A DNA stretch of 64,000 bases from Sulfitobacter brevis. Its GTDB lineage: Bacteria > Pseudomonadota > Alphaproteobacteria > Rhodobacterales > Rhodobacteraceae. A program made the translations under genes and the position numbers. Under the pieces are notes generated by a model, which was not told the origin of the DNA, did no database searches, and saw nothing but the letters and a program-made list of their open reading frames with translations. Shown here piece by piece: positions 9,351 through 17,888 of the stretch. The first letter of the stretch is position 1. Each line of letters starts with the position of its first letter. The stretch covers positions 186,001 to 250,000 of the forward strand of contig NZ_FOMW01000002.1 in assembly GCF_900112755.1 (NCBI RefSeq), in the 5' to 3' direction.

Positions 9351-9427
9351 CGGGCTATGGCGCAGTCTGGTAGCGCGTCCGTCTGGGGGACGGAAGGTCG
9401 CAGGTTCGAGTCCTGCTAGCCCGACCA
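9351..9427 (+). tRNA. tRNA-Pro (anticodon GGG)
   Basis: This 77-base gene folds as a complete cloverleaf: acceptor CGGGCTA pairs with TAGCCCG, the anticodon stem CCGTC/GACGG encloses a loop with GGG, and the T arm has GGTTCGAGTC. The 3' CCA is encoded. It has its own promoter-like and terminator-like sequences on either side. Confidence 0.97.
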
Positions 9428-9439
9428 ACCGATTTACAG

Positions 9440-9474
9440 CGCCCGCACCTTTATCGGTGCGGGCGTTTGTCTTT
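9440..9474 (+). terminator. Rho-independent terminator after tRNA-Pro
   Basis: A perfect 10-bp stem (CGCCCGCACC / GGTGCGGGCG) with a 6-base loop is followed by TTTGTCTTT. It separates the tRNA from the dCTP deaminase gene. Confidence 0.85.
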
Positions 9475-9491
9475 GCGAGAGGTGCGACGCG

Positions 9492-10562
9492 ATGAACGGT
9501 GTAATTCCCAACCAGCAGATCGCGCAGATGATCGCGCAGCAGGCGATTACCGCCGATCCCGCCGTCACCCCCGAACAAATCCAGCCCGCCAGCCTCGATC
9601 TGCGCCTTGGCACCACAGCCTACCGTGTGCGAGCATCGTTTCTGGCAGGACATGGCAACAAGGTCATGGACCGGCTGGCCGAATTCCAGATGCATCAGAT
9701 CGATCTGACCCATGGCGCCGTTCTCGAAAAAGGCTGCGTCTATGTAGTGCCGCTGATGGAACATTTGGCGCTGCCCGAGGATGTCGCGGCTGTGGCTAAT
9801 GCCAAAAGCTCAACCGGACGGCTGGACCTGCTGACCCGCACCATCACCGATGGCGGCACCGAATTTGACCGCATCGGCGCAGGCTATCAAGGCGGGCTCT
9901 ACGCCGAGATCTGTCCGCGCTCGTTTTCGGTCCTCGTCCGGCCCGGCATGCGGTTAAACCAGATCCGTTTTGGCCGTGGCGTTGCGGTGCTGGATGATGA
10001 CGGCTTGCGTGCCTTGCACGCCGAGACGCCACTGGTGGATGGCGTGGCCGTGATTGACGATGGCTTGGGCTTCTCCGTCGATCTGAAACTACCCGACACC
10101 ACGCTCGTTGGCTACCGTGCCAAGCCACATACCGGCGTGATCGACCTTGACCGCATTGGCCACTATGCGGCGGCGGATTTCTGGGAAGAGGTGCATAGCG
10201 CCAATGGCCAGATCATCCTCGACCCCGGTGCCTTCTACATCCTCGTGAGCCGCGAGGCTGTGACAATCCCGCCCGAATATGCCGCCGAAATGGCGCCCTA
10301 TCTGGCGATGGTCGGTGAATTCCGCGTGCATTACGCTGGGTTCTTCGACCCTGGTTTTGGCCATGCCTCGGCGGGCGGTGTTGGATCACGCGGGGTTCTG
10401 GAGGTGCGCTGCCACGAAGCGCCGTTTGTGCTGGAGCACGGACAAGTTGTAGGGCGATTGGTCTATGAGCGCATGGCCGAGGTGCCGACCCAGCTTTATG
10501 GTGCGGGCATCGCCTCGAACTATCAAGGTCAGGGCCTCAAGCTCTCCAAGCACTTCCGCTAA
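9492..10562 (+). CDS. 2'-deoxycytidine 5'-triphosphate deaminase, double-length form
   Basis: This 356-residue protein deaminates dCTP to dUTP for dTMP synthesis. The first half has the Dcd/dUTPase-fold motifs QPASLDLRLG and NAKSSTGR, the GGTEFD..GAGYQGGLYAEI catalytic region and MRLNQIRF. The second half repeats a related but more divergent fold (ASAGGVGSRGVLEVRCHEAPF...GQVVGRLVYERM). This is almost twice the length of E. coli Dcd and matches the bidomain type known in alphaproteobacteria. It begins 17 bases past the tRNA terminator and must rely on its own promoter. Confidence 0.88.
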   Translation: MNGVIPNQQIAQMIAQQAITADPAVTPEQIQPASLDLRLGTTAYRVRASFLAGHGNKVMDRLAEFQMHQIDLTHGAVLEKGCVYVVPLMEHLALPEDVAAVANAKSSTGRLDLLTRTITDGGTEFDRIGAGYQGGLYAEICPRSFSVLVRPGMRLNQIRFGRGVAVLDDDGLRALHAETPLVDGVAVIDDGLGFSVDLKLPDTTLVGYRAKPHTGVIDLDRIGHYAAADFWEEVHSANGQIILDPGAFYILVSREAVTIPPEYAAEMAPYLAMVGEFRVHYAGFFDPGFGHASAGGVGSRGVLEVRCHEAPFVLEHGQVVGRLVYERMAEVPTQLYGAGIASNYQGQGLKLSKHFR

Positions 10563-10563
10563 G

Positions 10564-10595
10564 AGAACCGCGCACGCCGAAACGCTGCGCGTTCT
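10564..10595. terminator. Hairpin between convergent genes
   Basis: An imperfect inverted repeat (AGAAC-CGCGCACGC ... GCTGCGCG-TTCT) lies between the dCTP deaminase stop and the end of the opposing small-protein gene. It could end transcription in both directions; no clear T-run follows. Confidence 0.4.
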
Positions 10596-10613
10596 AAAGC
10601 ATTCAGGACCTGA

Positions 10614-10859
10614 TCAAAGCTTGGTGACCCGCCGCACGGCTTTCATCGACTGGCTCGCACGTTTCCCATTTTGCTGCGATGCACGGCCCGCTTGACGGTC
10701 TTGCTTGCTCATTTGCGGTTGATCCGTGCCCGCATCGGCCATATCGCGCCCTGATCTGTTTTTGCCGATCTTGGATGCCTGATTGATCCCCGCACTGATG
10801 CCACGGCGCACCAACTGGTTCATCACTTGACGGATAATCATGTTGATAATTTGGTTCAT
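10614..10859 (-). CDS. Small basic protein, function unknown
   Basis: This 81-residue protein is not recognised. The first 25 residues form an amphipathic or weakly hydrophobic helix (MNQIINMIIRQVMNQLVRRG); the rest is Lys/Arg/Gln-rich and probably disordered. The start is well supported: AAGGAG lies 8 bases before the ATG at 10859. It lies 70 bases downstream of scpB on the same strand, where many relatives carry tatABC instead. The charge suggests nucleic-acid or membrane binding, but that is inference. Confidence 0.6.
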   Translation of the reverse strand: MNQIINMIIRQVMNQLVRRGISAGINQASKIGKNRSGRDMADAGTDQPQMSKQDRQAGRASQQNGKRASQSMKAVRRVTKL

Positions 10860-10929
10860 TGCCCAAAACTCCTTAATACCTCGCGGCATTATATAGCACG
10901 AATTGCGGCCCTTTTCAGGTTCTGTGCGA

Positions 10930-11586
10930 TCAATCCTCGAAAAGTTCGCTCTGACCACGGGTCGCTTCTTCTTCGACCTCGCCATCGCCGACAATCGGCA
11001 GCGATCCAAAGGGGGGACGGTTCTCCAGCAATCCGGCGGCGCGCAATTCCTTCAAGCCAGGCAAGTCGCGGGCGTTTTCCAACCCGAAGTGGTCAAGGAA
11101 CTCCTGCGTGACTACGAAAGTCACCGGACGGCCCGGTGTCATCTTGCGGCGGCCAAAGCGGATCCATTCCATCTCCAGCAGCTGGTCCACAGTGCCGCGC
11201 GACACCGACACACCGCGAATCTCCTCAATCTCGGCGCGGGTGACGGGCTGGTGGTAGGCAACGATGGCAAGGGTTTCGATCGCGGCGCGGCTAAGTTTGC
11301 GGACCTCGACAGTCTCCTTTTGCATCAGAAAGCCAAGGTCGGACGCGGTACGCATGGCATAGCCGTCACCGACCCGCACCACCGTCACACCGCGCCCCTC
11401 ATAGCGTTTGCGCAGATGCACCATTGCCTCGGCAGCGTCCGAGCCATGCGGCATCCGCCCGTCCAATTCGGCCAGCGTGACCGGCTCGGAGGTCGCAAAA
11501 AGCACGGCTTCGATCATCCGCTCCTGTTCGGCCAGCGGCGGTGCGGCAAACAGGCTTTCTTCTTTTTCTTCAGTCTCTGGGGTCAC
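10930..11586 (-). CDS. scpB: Segregation and condensation protein B
   Basis: ScpB is the kite subunit of the Smc-ScpAB condensin complex, needed for chromosome compaction and segregation. The 218-residue protein shows the two winged-helix domains of the family: MIEAVLFATSEPVTLAEL, then LSRAAIETLAIVAYHQPVTRAEIEEIRGV and the GRPVTFVVTQEFLDHFGL signature. An acidic tail (EEEATRG...) follows. It starts 2 bases after scpA ends, so the pair is one operon. Confidence 0.95.
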   Translation of the reverse strand: MTPETEEKEESLFAAPPLAEQERMIEAVLFATSEPVTLAELDGRMPHGSDAAEAMVHLRKRYEGRGVTVVRVGDGYAMRTASDLGFLMQKETVEVRKLSRAAIETLAIVAYHQPVTRAEIEEIRGVSVSRGTVDQLLEMEWIRFGRRKMTPGRPVTFVVTQEFLDHFGLENARDLPGLKELRAAGLLENRPPFGSLPIVGDGEVEEEATRGQSELFED

Positions 11587-11588
11587 GC

Positions 11589-12374
11589 TTAACGTTCCTT
11601 CTTGCGCAACTGGATCGGCGCGAACAGCTCGGATTGGCGAATTTCGAGATGGCCTTCCTTGACCAGTTCGAGCGAGGCGGCAAAGGTTGCGGCAGTGGCC
11701 GAGCGCCGCTTGACGGGGTCAATCTCCCACCCCTCGGGCAGATAGCTGGTCAGGTCCGACCAATCCCCTGCATAGCCAATCAGCCCGCGCATCCGCTCCA
11801 GCGCCTGCTCCATCGTAAACACTGCATCCCGGTCCATCACAAAGGGGCGGAAATCGTCACGGGTGCGGATACGGGCGTAGCCCTGCATCAGATCGAGCAG
11901 CGTCGCGGTATAGGTAACGCGGCGCACCCGCTCGACCTCGTGGGTTTGGCCACGGGCAAAGAAGTCACGGCCCAACTGGTCGCGGGCCATCAGACGGGCA
12001 GCAGCATCGCGCATCGCTTGCAAACGCTCAAGCTGGAACGCCAGATGGGCGGCCAGTTCCTCGCCCGAGGGACCTTCATCCTCAGGGTCGGGCGGCAGTA
12101 GCAGGCGCGATTTGAGAAAGGCGAGCCATGCCGCCATCACCAGATAGTCCGCCGCGAGTTCGAGCCGCAGCGCCTTGGCCTGTTCGACAAAAGCAAGGTA
12201 CTGCCGCGCCAGTTGCAGCACTGAAATGCGCCGCAGGTCGACCTTTTGTGTGCGGCTGAGGGTCAGCAACAGGTCAAGCGGGCCTTCGAACCCGTCAACG
12301 TCGATGATCAGCGCTTCTGCGGCAAGCCGCTCGGCAACCGAGACTGTGTCTTCCTCGAATGTGGTATCAGCCAT
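11589..12374 (-). CDS. scpA: Segregation and condensation protein A
   Basis: ScpA is the kleisin of the Smc complex. The 261-residue protein carries the diagnostic FEGPLDLLLTLSRTQKVDL N-terminal motif, the ADYLVMAAWLAFLKSRLLLP helix and a C-terminal winged helix (SATAATFAASLELVKEGHLEIRQ). The start ATG at 12374 (MADTTFEED) lies 8 bases inside the end of nagZ. Longer in-frame starts lie inside nagZ and lack conservation, so I rejected them. Confidence 0.95.
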   Translation of the reverse strand: MADTTFEEDTVSVAERLAAEALIIDVDGFEGPLDLLLTLSRTQKVDLRRISVLQLARQYLAFVEQAKALRLELAADYLVMAAWLAFLKSRLLLPPDPEDEGPSGEELAAHLAFQLERLQAMRDAAARLMARDQLGRDFFARGQTHEVERVRRVTYTATLLDLMQGYARIRTRDDFRPFVMDRDAVFTMEQALERMRGLIGYAGDWSDLTSYLPEGWEIDPVKRRSATAATFAASLELVKEGHLEIRQSELFAPIQLRKKER

Positions 12375-13371
12375 GTCCCGCCCCACCCAGAAGCGTCTCA
12401 AGTTCGCGCTCAAGGGCGGTGATGTCAACATCGTCAGGCGCTGTGCGACAGGCCATCGCTGCATCGGCGCGGGTTTGGGCGGTTGGTGTCATCCGGCCTG
12501 CGGCCTCGGCGACCGCGCGGCGCTCGACCAAAGTATCGTTGCAATGCAGGATCACATCACAGCCTGCTGCAATGGCTGTGCGGCTGCGGCTGGCCAGATC
12601 GCCCGAGAGCGCCTGCATGGAGATATCATCGCTCATGATTAGCCCTGTCATGCCGATCTCGTCGCGGATCAGCCCCATCACCTTGGGCGACAGGGTCGCA
12701 GGCAAGTCGTCGATCGCGGAAAACACAATATGCGCGGTCATCGCCAGCGGCGCGTGACGCAGGTGGTTGAAGGGCAGAAAATCGGTTTTGCGCAGGGTGT
12801 CGAGCGGCGCGTCAACCACGGGCAGGTTATGGTGGCTGTCGAGCGTGCTGCGGCCATGGCCGGGCGCATGTTTGACCACCGGCAACACGCCGCCTGCGAC
12901 CATCCCTTCCATCACCACGGCCCCAAGGGCTGCGACAACTGCCGGATCGCTGCCATAGCAACGGTTGAGCAAAAACGGATGGGTCTCGGGCAAAGCAAGA
13001 TCAAGGTTGGGGATGCAATTGCTGTCGATGCCAAGTTGGCGCAGATCATCGGCGATCAACCGTGCCCGCAGATACATCGCCCGCGAGGCCGAGGCGGCAG
13101 CATTCACGAAGTCCAGTGCCGGTAGCCATGCGCGTGCCAAAGGCGGGCGCAGGCGCTGCACGCGCCCGCCCTCCTGATCAATCGTGATCAGACAGTCGCG
13201 GCCCACTGCCTCGCGAAATTCCGTACAAAGCGCACGGATTTGATCCGGGGTTTCCAGATGGCGGCCAAACAGGATGAAGCCAAAGGGATCAGCCTCGCGA
13301 AAGAAGCGCTTTTCCTCCGCCGTCAGCAGTGGTCCGTCCGAAGACAGGATCGTGGCACCAAACGTGCTCAT
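12367..13371 (-). CDS. nagZ: Beta-N-acetylhexosaminidase (family 3 glycosidase)
   Basis: NagZ removes N-acetylglucosamine from anhydromuropeptides in the cytoplasm during peptidoglycan recycling. The 334-residue protein has the family-3 features: DQEGGRVQRLRPP, the KHAPGHGRSTLDSHHNLP loop with the catalytic Asp-His dyad, and a GLIMSDDISMQAL nucleophile region. The start is at 13371 (MSTFGATILS), 7 bases after the SPOR gene ends. The C-terminus overlaps scpA, as is usual in Rhodobacterales. Confidence 0.94.
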   Translation of the reverse strand: MSTFGATILSSDGPLLTAEEKRFFREADPFGFILFGRHLETPDQIRALCTEFREAVGRDCLITIDQEGGRVQRLRPPLARAWLPALDFVNAAASASRAMYLRARLIADDLRQLGIDSNCIPNLDLALPETHPFLLNRCYGSDPAVVAALGAVVMEGMVAGGVLPVVKHAPGHGRSTLDSHHNLPVVDAPLDTLRKTDFLPFNHLRHAPLAMTAHIVFSAIDDLPATLSPKVMGLIRDEIGMTGLIMSDDISMQALSGDLASRSRTAIAAGCDVILHCNDTLVERRAVAEAAGRMTPTAQTRADAAMACRTAPDDVDITALERELETLLGGAGHG

Positions 13372-13378
13372 CGGCGCA

Positions 13379-14377
13379 TCACCGCGTTACGACAGGAATA
13401 CAATCGGCGTTTTCAGCGACCAAAGCCGAGCAGAAGCGCCGTGCGTCAGCGATATCCTCAAAGCCGTGAGCGCGCAGACGGTAAAACACCCGCCCGCCGC
13501 TGGTCGCCTTTTGGACGACCCGCTGTTTGCCATCAAGATAGGCTGAAAAGCGAATATTCAGTTGGTCCCATTGCTCGCGCGCCACTTCGGGGCTGTCGAA
13601 CGCGCCCAACTGGGCCAGCCGCGTGCCTTTGGCCAGTGATGCGGGGTCAATCTCGGCGGCGGAAGCCTTGGCAGCGGCGGGTGCGTCGCTGCGCAGCGAG
13701 GCCTGCACCACCATCGCAACGTCATTGGGTCGTTTACGCGGCCGCAGCGAGTTGCGCACGCCTGGTGCGGTGATGCTATTGGCCGGTGCGGATTCAAGCT
13801 CGGGCTCGACGACCACAGCGGCCTGTTCGATATCAGCAAGCTGGTCCGAGGTTGCATCCATCGGGTCGATGCCGGCGGTCAATTGCTCGACCAAAGCTGT
13901 CACATCGCCGGACTGCAAAGCGCCTGCGACATCGGGAATCTCGCCCTCCATCGCGGCCTCGGCTGTGCCGTCCTGTGGTACGTCTGCAACCATTGCCACC
14001 AAAGTGATCTGGTCTTCTTCGGTCAACTCGATAGGGCTGGGTGCCAAACGCAGTTCATCTGCGGGTGCGCCCGCTGTGCCCAAGGCCGCAACGCTGTTGA
14101 CGGAAAGGCCTTGGTGCTTGGCCAACTGCCCGCCCGGCTCGTCTGGACGGACCCGCATTTCACCGACCGCAGCCTTCACCACAGGGATGCCGCTGACGTC
14201 GCGCACCAACAGCTTGTAGCCCCAGACACCAATGCCTGCGATTAACACGAGCGAGACCAAAGCCCCCGCACCATTTGTCAGCTTGCCCAAGGTGTTAGGC
14301 TGCGGAGCGGTGCTGAACTCGCTCTGGAAGTCATAGCTGTAATCGCCCCCGTCAGGGGTATGGTTGAAGTCTGCCAT
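13379..14377 (-). CDS. SPOR domain-containing membrane protein
   Basis: This 332-residue protein has a short cytoplasmic N-terminus, one membrane segment (about residues 34-52, ALVSLVLIAGIGVWGYKLLV), a long Ala/Glu/Asp-rich periplasmic linker and a C-terminal SPOR domain (about residues 255-332, from AQLGAFDSPEVAREQW to FCSALVAENADCIPV). SPOR domains bind denuded glycan strands at the division septum, so a septal role is likely. The start at 14377 (MADFNHTPDGG) precedes the first conserved segment; upstream in-frame codons overlap the intergenic gap to argS. It sits between argS and nagZ in a standard order. Confidence 0.88.
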   Translation of the reverse strand: MADFNHTPDGGDYSYDFQSEFSTAPQPNTLGKLTNGAGALVSLVLIAGIGVWGYKLLVRDVSGIPVVKAAVGEMRVRPDEPGGQLAKHQGLSVNSVAALGTAGAPADELRLAPSPIELTEEDQITLVAMVADVPQDGTAEAAMEGEIPDVAGALQSGDVTALVEQLTAGIDPMDATSDQLADIEQAAVVVEPELESAPANSITAPGVRNSLRPRKRPNDVAMVVQASLRSDAPAAAKASAAEIDPASLAKGTRLAQLGAFDSPEVAREQWDQLNIRFSAYLDGKQRVVQKATSGGRVFYRLRAHGFEDIADARRFCSALVAENADCIPVVTR

Positions 14378-14454
14378 CTGCGCCTCGCTGCCCGCTGCGG
14401 TACATTGCCAAGCGGGTCTGATCTTGGGGTTGCCTGTCGTGGCGCGTGGTGCGT

Positions 14455-16200
14455 TTACCGCATCTCCTGCGCCGGGCTCACGCCAAGAATACCAAGACCC
14501 GCCGCAATTACAATCGCTGTGGCCCGCGCTAGGGCGATTTTTGCCTGCGAGGTTTCGGGGGCGTCTTCCTGGATGAACCGCAACTGGGTTTCGTCGTTGC
14601 CACGGTTCCAAAGCCCGTGCAGATCGCCCGCCAGCTCATAGAGGTAAAACGCGACACGGTGCGGCTCGTTGCTGCGTGCGGCGGTCTCCACCAGACGCGG
14701 CCATTCGGCGATCTTACGCAGCAGCGCCAGCTCGGCCTCATGATCCAGCTTGCCCAGATCGGCGGCTTTGAGGGCCGCATCGCTCACGTCGATGCCTGCG
14801 GCTTCGGCCTTGCGCAGCACGCTGGCGACGCGGGCGTGGGCATATTGAACATAGAACACAGGGTTCTCGCGGCTCTGCTCCAGCACCTTGGCGAAATCGA
14901 AATCAAGCGAGGCATCGTTCTTGCGCGTCAGCATCACAAAACGGGTCACATCCGGCCCGACCTGATCGACCACGTCGCGCAGGGTCACAAAGGTCCCTGC
15001 CCGTTTGGACATCTTGAACGGCTCACCATTTTTATAAAGCTTCACCAATTGCGTGAGCTTGATATCGAGCGGCACGCGGCCTTCGGAAAGCGCGCTGACC
15101 GCAGCCTTCATCCGTTTGACATAACCGCCGTGGTCGGCGCCGAACACGTCAATCAGCGCGTCAAAGCCGCGTTGCACCTTGTCATAGTGATAGGCGATAT
15201 CGGGCGCGAAATAGGTCCATGCCCCGTCAGATTTCATCACCGGACGGTCAACGTCATCGCCGTGTTTGGTGGACTTGAAAAGCGTCTGCTCGCGCGGTTC
15301 CCAATCTTCGGGCTTTTTGCCCTTCGGTGGCTCCAGCACGCCTTCGTAGATCAGGCCTTTGTTGCGCAGATCCTCGATCGCCTTCTCAATCAGGCCGGTG
15401 CCGTAAAGCGACTTTTCGGAGTAGAAGACATCCATCTTGACGCCCAGAGCGGCCAAATCAGCGCGGATCAGGTCCATCATTGCCTCAGTCGCGAAGTTTC
15501 GCACTTCTTCGAGCCAGACATCCTCGCCCTGTTCCAGATAGGCGTCGCCCACTTTTGATTTCAGCGCCTCGCCGACCTCGATCAGATAGTCTCCCGGATA
15601 GCTGCCCTCGGGCCAGTCAACAGTCAGGTCATGCGCCTCTTGATAGCGCAGATAAACCGAACGGGCGAGCACATCGACCTGCGCGCCGCCATCGTTGATG
15701 TAGTATTCACGGGTCACATCGTAACCGGCAAAATCCAGCAGGCTGGCCAGCGCATCGCCAAAAACCGCGCCGCGCGTGTGGCCGACATGGAGCGGGCCGG
15801 TCGGGTTGGCCGATACATATTCGACGTTGACCTTTTTGCCCTGCCCCAAAGTGGCGCGACCAAAATCGGTGCCCTCGTTCAGCACGACCTGTGCGATTTC
15901 CTGCCAGACCACAGGCGCCAGACGCAGGTTCAGAAACCCCGGTCCGGCCACATCGGCTGCGGTGATCCGTGGGTCTTGCATCAACTGGCGGGCCAGCGCG
16001 TCGGCAATCTCGCGCGGCTTCATGCCAGCGGGCTTGGCCAGCACCATCGCGGCGTTGGTCGACATATCACCATGCGAGGCATCGCGGGGCGGCTCGGCGG
16101 TGATCGCGTCAAAGTTCAGTGTTTCGGGCAATGCGCCCTGATTAACCATCGTCTCAAGCGCACTGATGATGGTTTGGCGTATTTCGGCAAAGAGGTTCAT
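14455..16200 (-). CDS. argS: Arginine--tRNA ligase
   Basis: This class I aminoacyl-tRNA synthetase charges tRNA-Arg. The 581-residue protein has the N-terminal Add-1 domain, the HIGH motif as [12 protein letters not shown], an FKMSKRAGT motif and the alpha-helical DALR anticodon-binding domain at the C-terminus. The length is typical. It begins the argS-SPOR-nagZ-scpAB run and lies 48 bases after dgt on the same strand. Confidence 0.97.
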   Translation of the reverse strand: MNLFAEIRQTIISALETMVNQGALPETLNFDAITAEPPRDASHGDMSTNAAMVLAKPAGMKPREIADALARQLMQDPRITAADVAGPGFLNLRLAPVVWQEIAQVVLNEGTDFGRATLGQGKKVNVEYVSANPTGPLHVGHTRGAVFGDALASLLDFAGYDVTREYYINDGGAQVDVLARSVYLRYQEAHDLTVDWPEGSYPGDYLIEVGEALKSKVGDAYLEQGEDVWLEEVRNFATEAMMDLIRADLAALGVKMDVFYSEKSLYGTGLIEKAIEDLRNKGLIYEGVLEPPKGKKPEDWEPREQTLFKSTKHGDDVDRPVMKSDGAWTYFAPDIAYHYDKVQRGFDALIDVFGADHGGYVKRMKAAVSALSEGRVPLDIKLTQLVKLYKNGEPFKMSKRAGTFVTLRDVVDQVGPDVTRFVMLTRKNDASLDFDFAKVLEQSRENPVFYVQYAHARVASVLRKAEAAGIDVSDAALKAADLGKLDHEAELALLRKIAEWPRLVETAARSNEPHRVAFYLYELAGDLHGLWNRGNDETQLRFIQEDAPETSQAKIALARATAIVIAAGLGILGVSPAQEMR

Positions 16201-16248
16201 GTCGGTCTTCCTGTGTTCACCGCCCGTGTATCATTTGATGGGGGGCAG

Positions 16249-17430
16249 TCAATCGCGGGGCAAAGGGGGGTGCGCAGGCTGTAGCAGACGCACATGTTCC
16301 TGCAAGGCAAAGCGGTCGGTCATGCCTGCGATATAATCGGCAACCATGCGGGCCAGCGTAGTGCGATCCTGTGCCGCATCCTCGATCTGGCGCGCCCAAT
16401 GACGCGGCAGCATATCGGGATTTTCCAAGAAAAGCGGAAACAGGTCCTCGACCACCTTGGTCACTTCGGCACGTTTTTCCATGACCGAGGGCGCGCGGTA
16501 CATACGCTGGAACAGGAATTTGCGGATCTGGTCGATATCGGCCCACATCGCATCGGAGAAGCGGATCACCGGACGGCCCAGATGCCGGATGTCAGAAGAC
16601 GACCGCGCCCCACTGCCAATCAGGATCGCCTTTGAGGTGTCGATGACATCTGCCACCATCACCCCGAATACCCGCCGCAGCGCCTCGTGGCGGCGGCGAT
16701 AGCTGTCCGTGTCGGGATAGAGCCGGTCCACCTCGGCAAAGGCCGCGCCGACGAGCGGTAACGCCGCAGCGTCCTCTTCGGTGAACAGACCCGCACGCAG
16801 ACCGTCGTGCAGATCGTGGTTGTTATAGGCGATATCATCCGACAATGCCGCGACCTGCGCCTCGGCGCTGGCATGGGTGTGCAGCTCCAGATCATGCAGG
16901 GCGTTATAGTCCGCCAAAGCATGCGGCAGATCGCCCGACCCGTCGGGGCTCAGCACTGGCCCGTTGTGCTTGGCGATGCCTTCCAGAGTGTCCCACGTCA
17001 GGTTCAGCCCGTCAAAAGCTGCGTAGTGCCGCTCCAAAGAGGTCACTATCTTGATCGCCTGAGCGTTGTGGTCAAACCCGCCGTACGGGAACATTAGCGC
17101 CTGAAGCGCGTCCTCGCCGGTATGGCCAAAGGGCGGATGCCCCAAGTCATGGGCAAGCGCCACAGCCTCGGTCAACTCGCCGTTCAATCCCAGTGCGCCT
17201 GCGATGGTGCGCGCCACCTGCGCCACCTCGATGGAATGGGTCAGACGGGTACGAAAATAGTCGCCCTCATGCTCCACAAAGACCTGCGTCTTGTGCTTGA
17301 GACGCCGAAAGGCGCTGGCATGAATGATCCGGTCCCGGTCCCGCTGGAAGCAGGATCGGAATGTGCTTTCCTCCTCCGGCACGCGCCGTCCCTGCGCGGT
17401 TACCGGATCAGAGGCGAAAGGTGCGCGCAT
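16249..17430 (-). CDS. dgt: Deoxyguanosinetriphosphate triphosphohydrolase-like protein (HD domain)
   Basis: This 393-residue metal-dependent HD phosphohydrolase of the dNTPase type hydrolyses dNTPs to nucleoside and triphosphate. Key residues are visible: FRRLKHKTQVF, RTRLTHSIEVAQ (first His), LAHDLGHPPFGHTGE (HD pair) and SDDIAYNNHDLHDG (distal Asp). The length fits the type 2 subfamily. The start is at 17430 (MRAPFASDP). It is divergent from the Fe-S carrier gene with an 87-base gap, so both promoters lie there. Confidence 0.92.
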   Translation of the reverse strand: MRAPFASDPVTAQGRRVPEEESTFRSCFQRDRDRIIHASAFRRLKHKTQVFVEHEGDYFRTRLTHSIEVAQVARTIAGALGLNGELTEAVALAHDLGHPPFGHTGEDALQALMFPYGGFDHNAQAIKIVTSLERHYAAFDGLNLTWDTLEGIAKHNGPVLSPDGSGDLPHALADYNALHDLELHTHASAEAQVAALSDDIAYNNHDLHDGLRAGLFTEEDAAALPLVGAAFAEVDRLYPDTDSYRRRHEALRRVFGVMVADVIDTSKAILIGSGARSSSDIRHLGRPVIRFSDAMWADIDQIRKFLFQRMYRAPSVMEKRAEVTKVVEDLFPLFLENPDMLPRHWARQIEDAAQDRTTLARMVADYIAGMTDRFALQEHVRLLQPAHPPLPRD

Positions 17431-17517
17431 TGTCGCTGGTCCTTGTGGCCTGTCCTGCGGATTTCTATATAGTGAACACCACAGGAATGAAACCGACTGG
17501 TCGGAGCACCCCCCAAG

Positions 17518-17841
17518 ATGAATTTGCCCCCCAAAGTGACCCCCCGCGCGTTTGAGCGTCTGGCCGAGATTGGTGCTGCGACTGACGGCAAGGCCCTGCG
17601 CGTCGCTGTCGAAGGTGGCGGCTGTTCGGGCTTCCAGTACGAGATCGCGCTCGACACCCCGGCCGAGGATGATCTGGTGCTTGAAGGCAGCGGCCAGAAG
17701 GTTGTTGTGGACAGCGTTTCCCTGCCGTTTTTGTCCAATGCGGTCATCGATTTCTCGGAAGAGCTGATCGGCGCGCGTTTTGTCATCGAAAACCCTAATG
17801 CTACGGCCTCTTGCGGCTGCGGCACTTCGTTCTCGATGTAA
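17518..17841 (+). CDS. A-type iron-sulfur cluster carrier (HesB/IscA/ErpA family)
   Basis: This 107-residue A-type carrier delivers Fe-S clusters to apoproteins. The three ligand cysteines are present: C36 in EGGGCSGFQ, and C99 and C101 in ASCGCGTSF. The protein lacks extra domains. It is ErpA/IscA-like; which subgroup cannot be told by eye. It is transcribed alone and ends at a hairpin shared with the opposing 352-residue gene. Confidence 0.92.
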   Translation: MNLPPKVTPRAFERLAEIGAATDGKALRVAVEGGGCSGFQYEIALDTPAEDDLVLEGSGQKVVVDSVSLPFLSNAVIDFSEELIGARFVIENPNATASCGCGTSFSM

Positions 17842-17846
17842 ACTCG

Positions 17847-17888
17847 GCACCGCGTAGGGTCTAAACCGACGCGGTGCGCGCAAATTTT
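17847..17888. terminator. Hairpin terminator between Fe-S carrier and convergent 352-aa gene
   Basis: The arms GCACCGCGT (17847-17855) and ACGCGGTGC (17869-17877) pair perfectly. On the plus strand, GCGCAAATTTTT follows. The TAG stop of the opposing gene (17861-17863) lies inside the loop, so the last codons of that gene form one arm. Confidence 0.6.

Noticed and set aside
9351-9492. Integration site at tRNA-Pro
   Set aside because: No integrase, no direct repeat of the tRNA 3' end seen in the window, and core genes on both sides.
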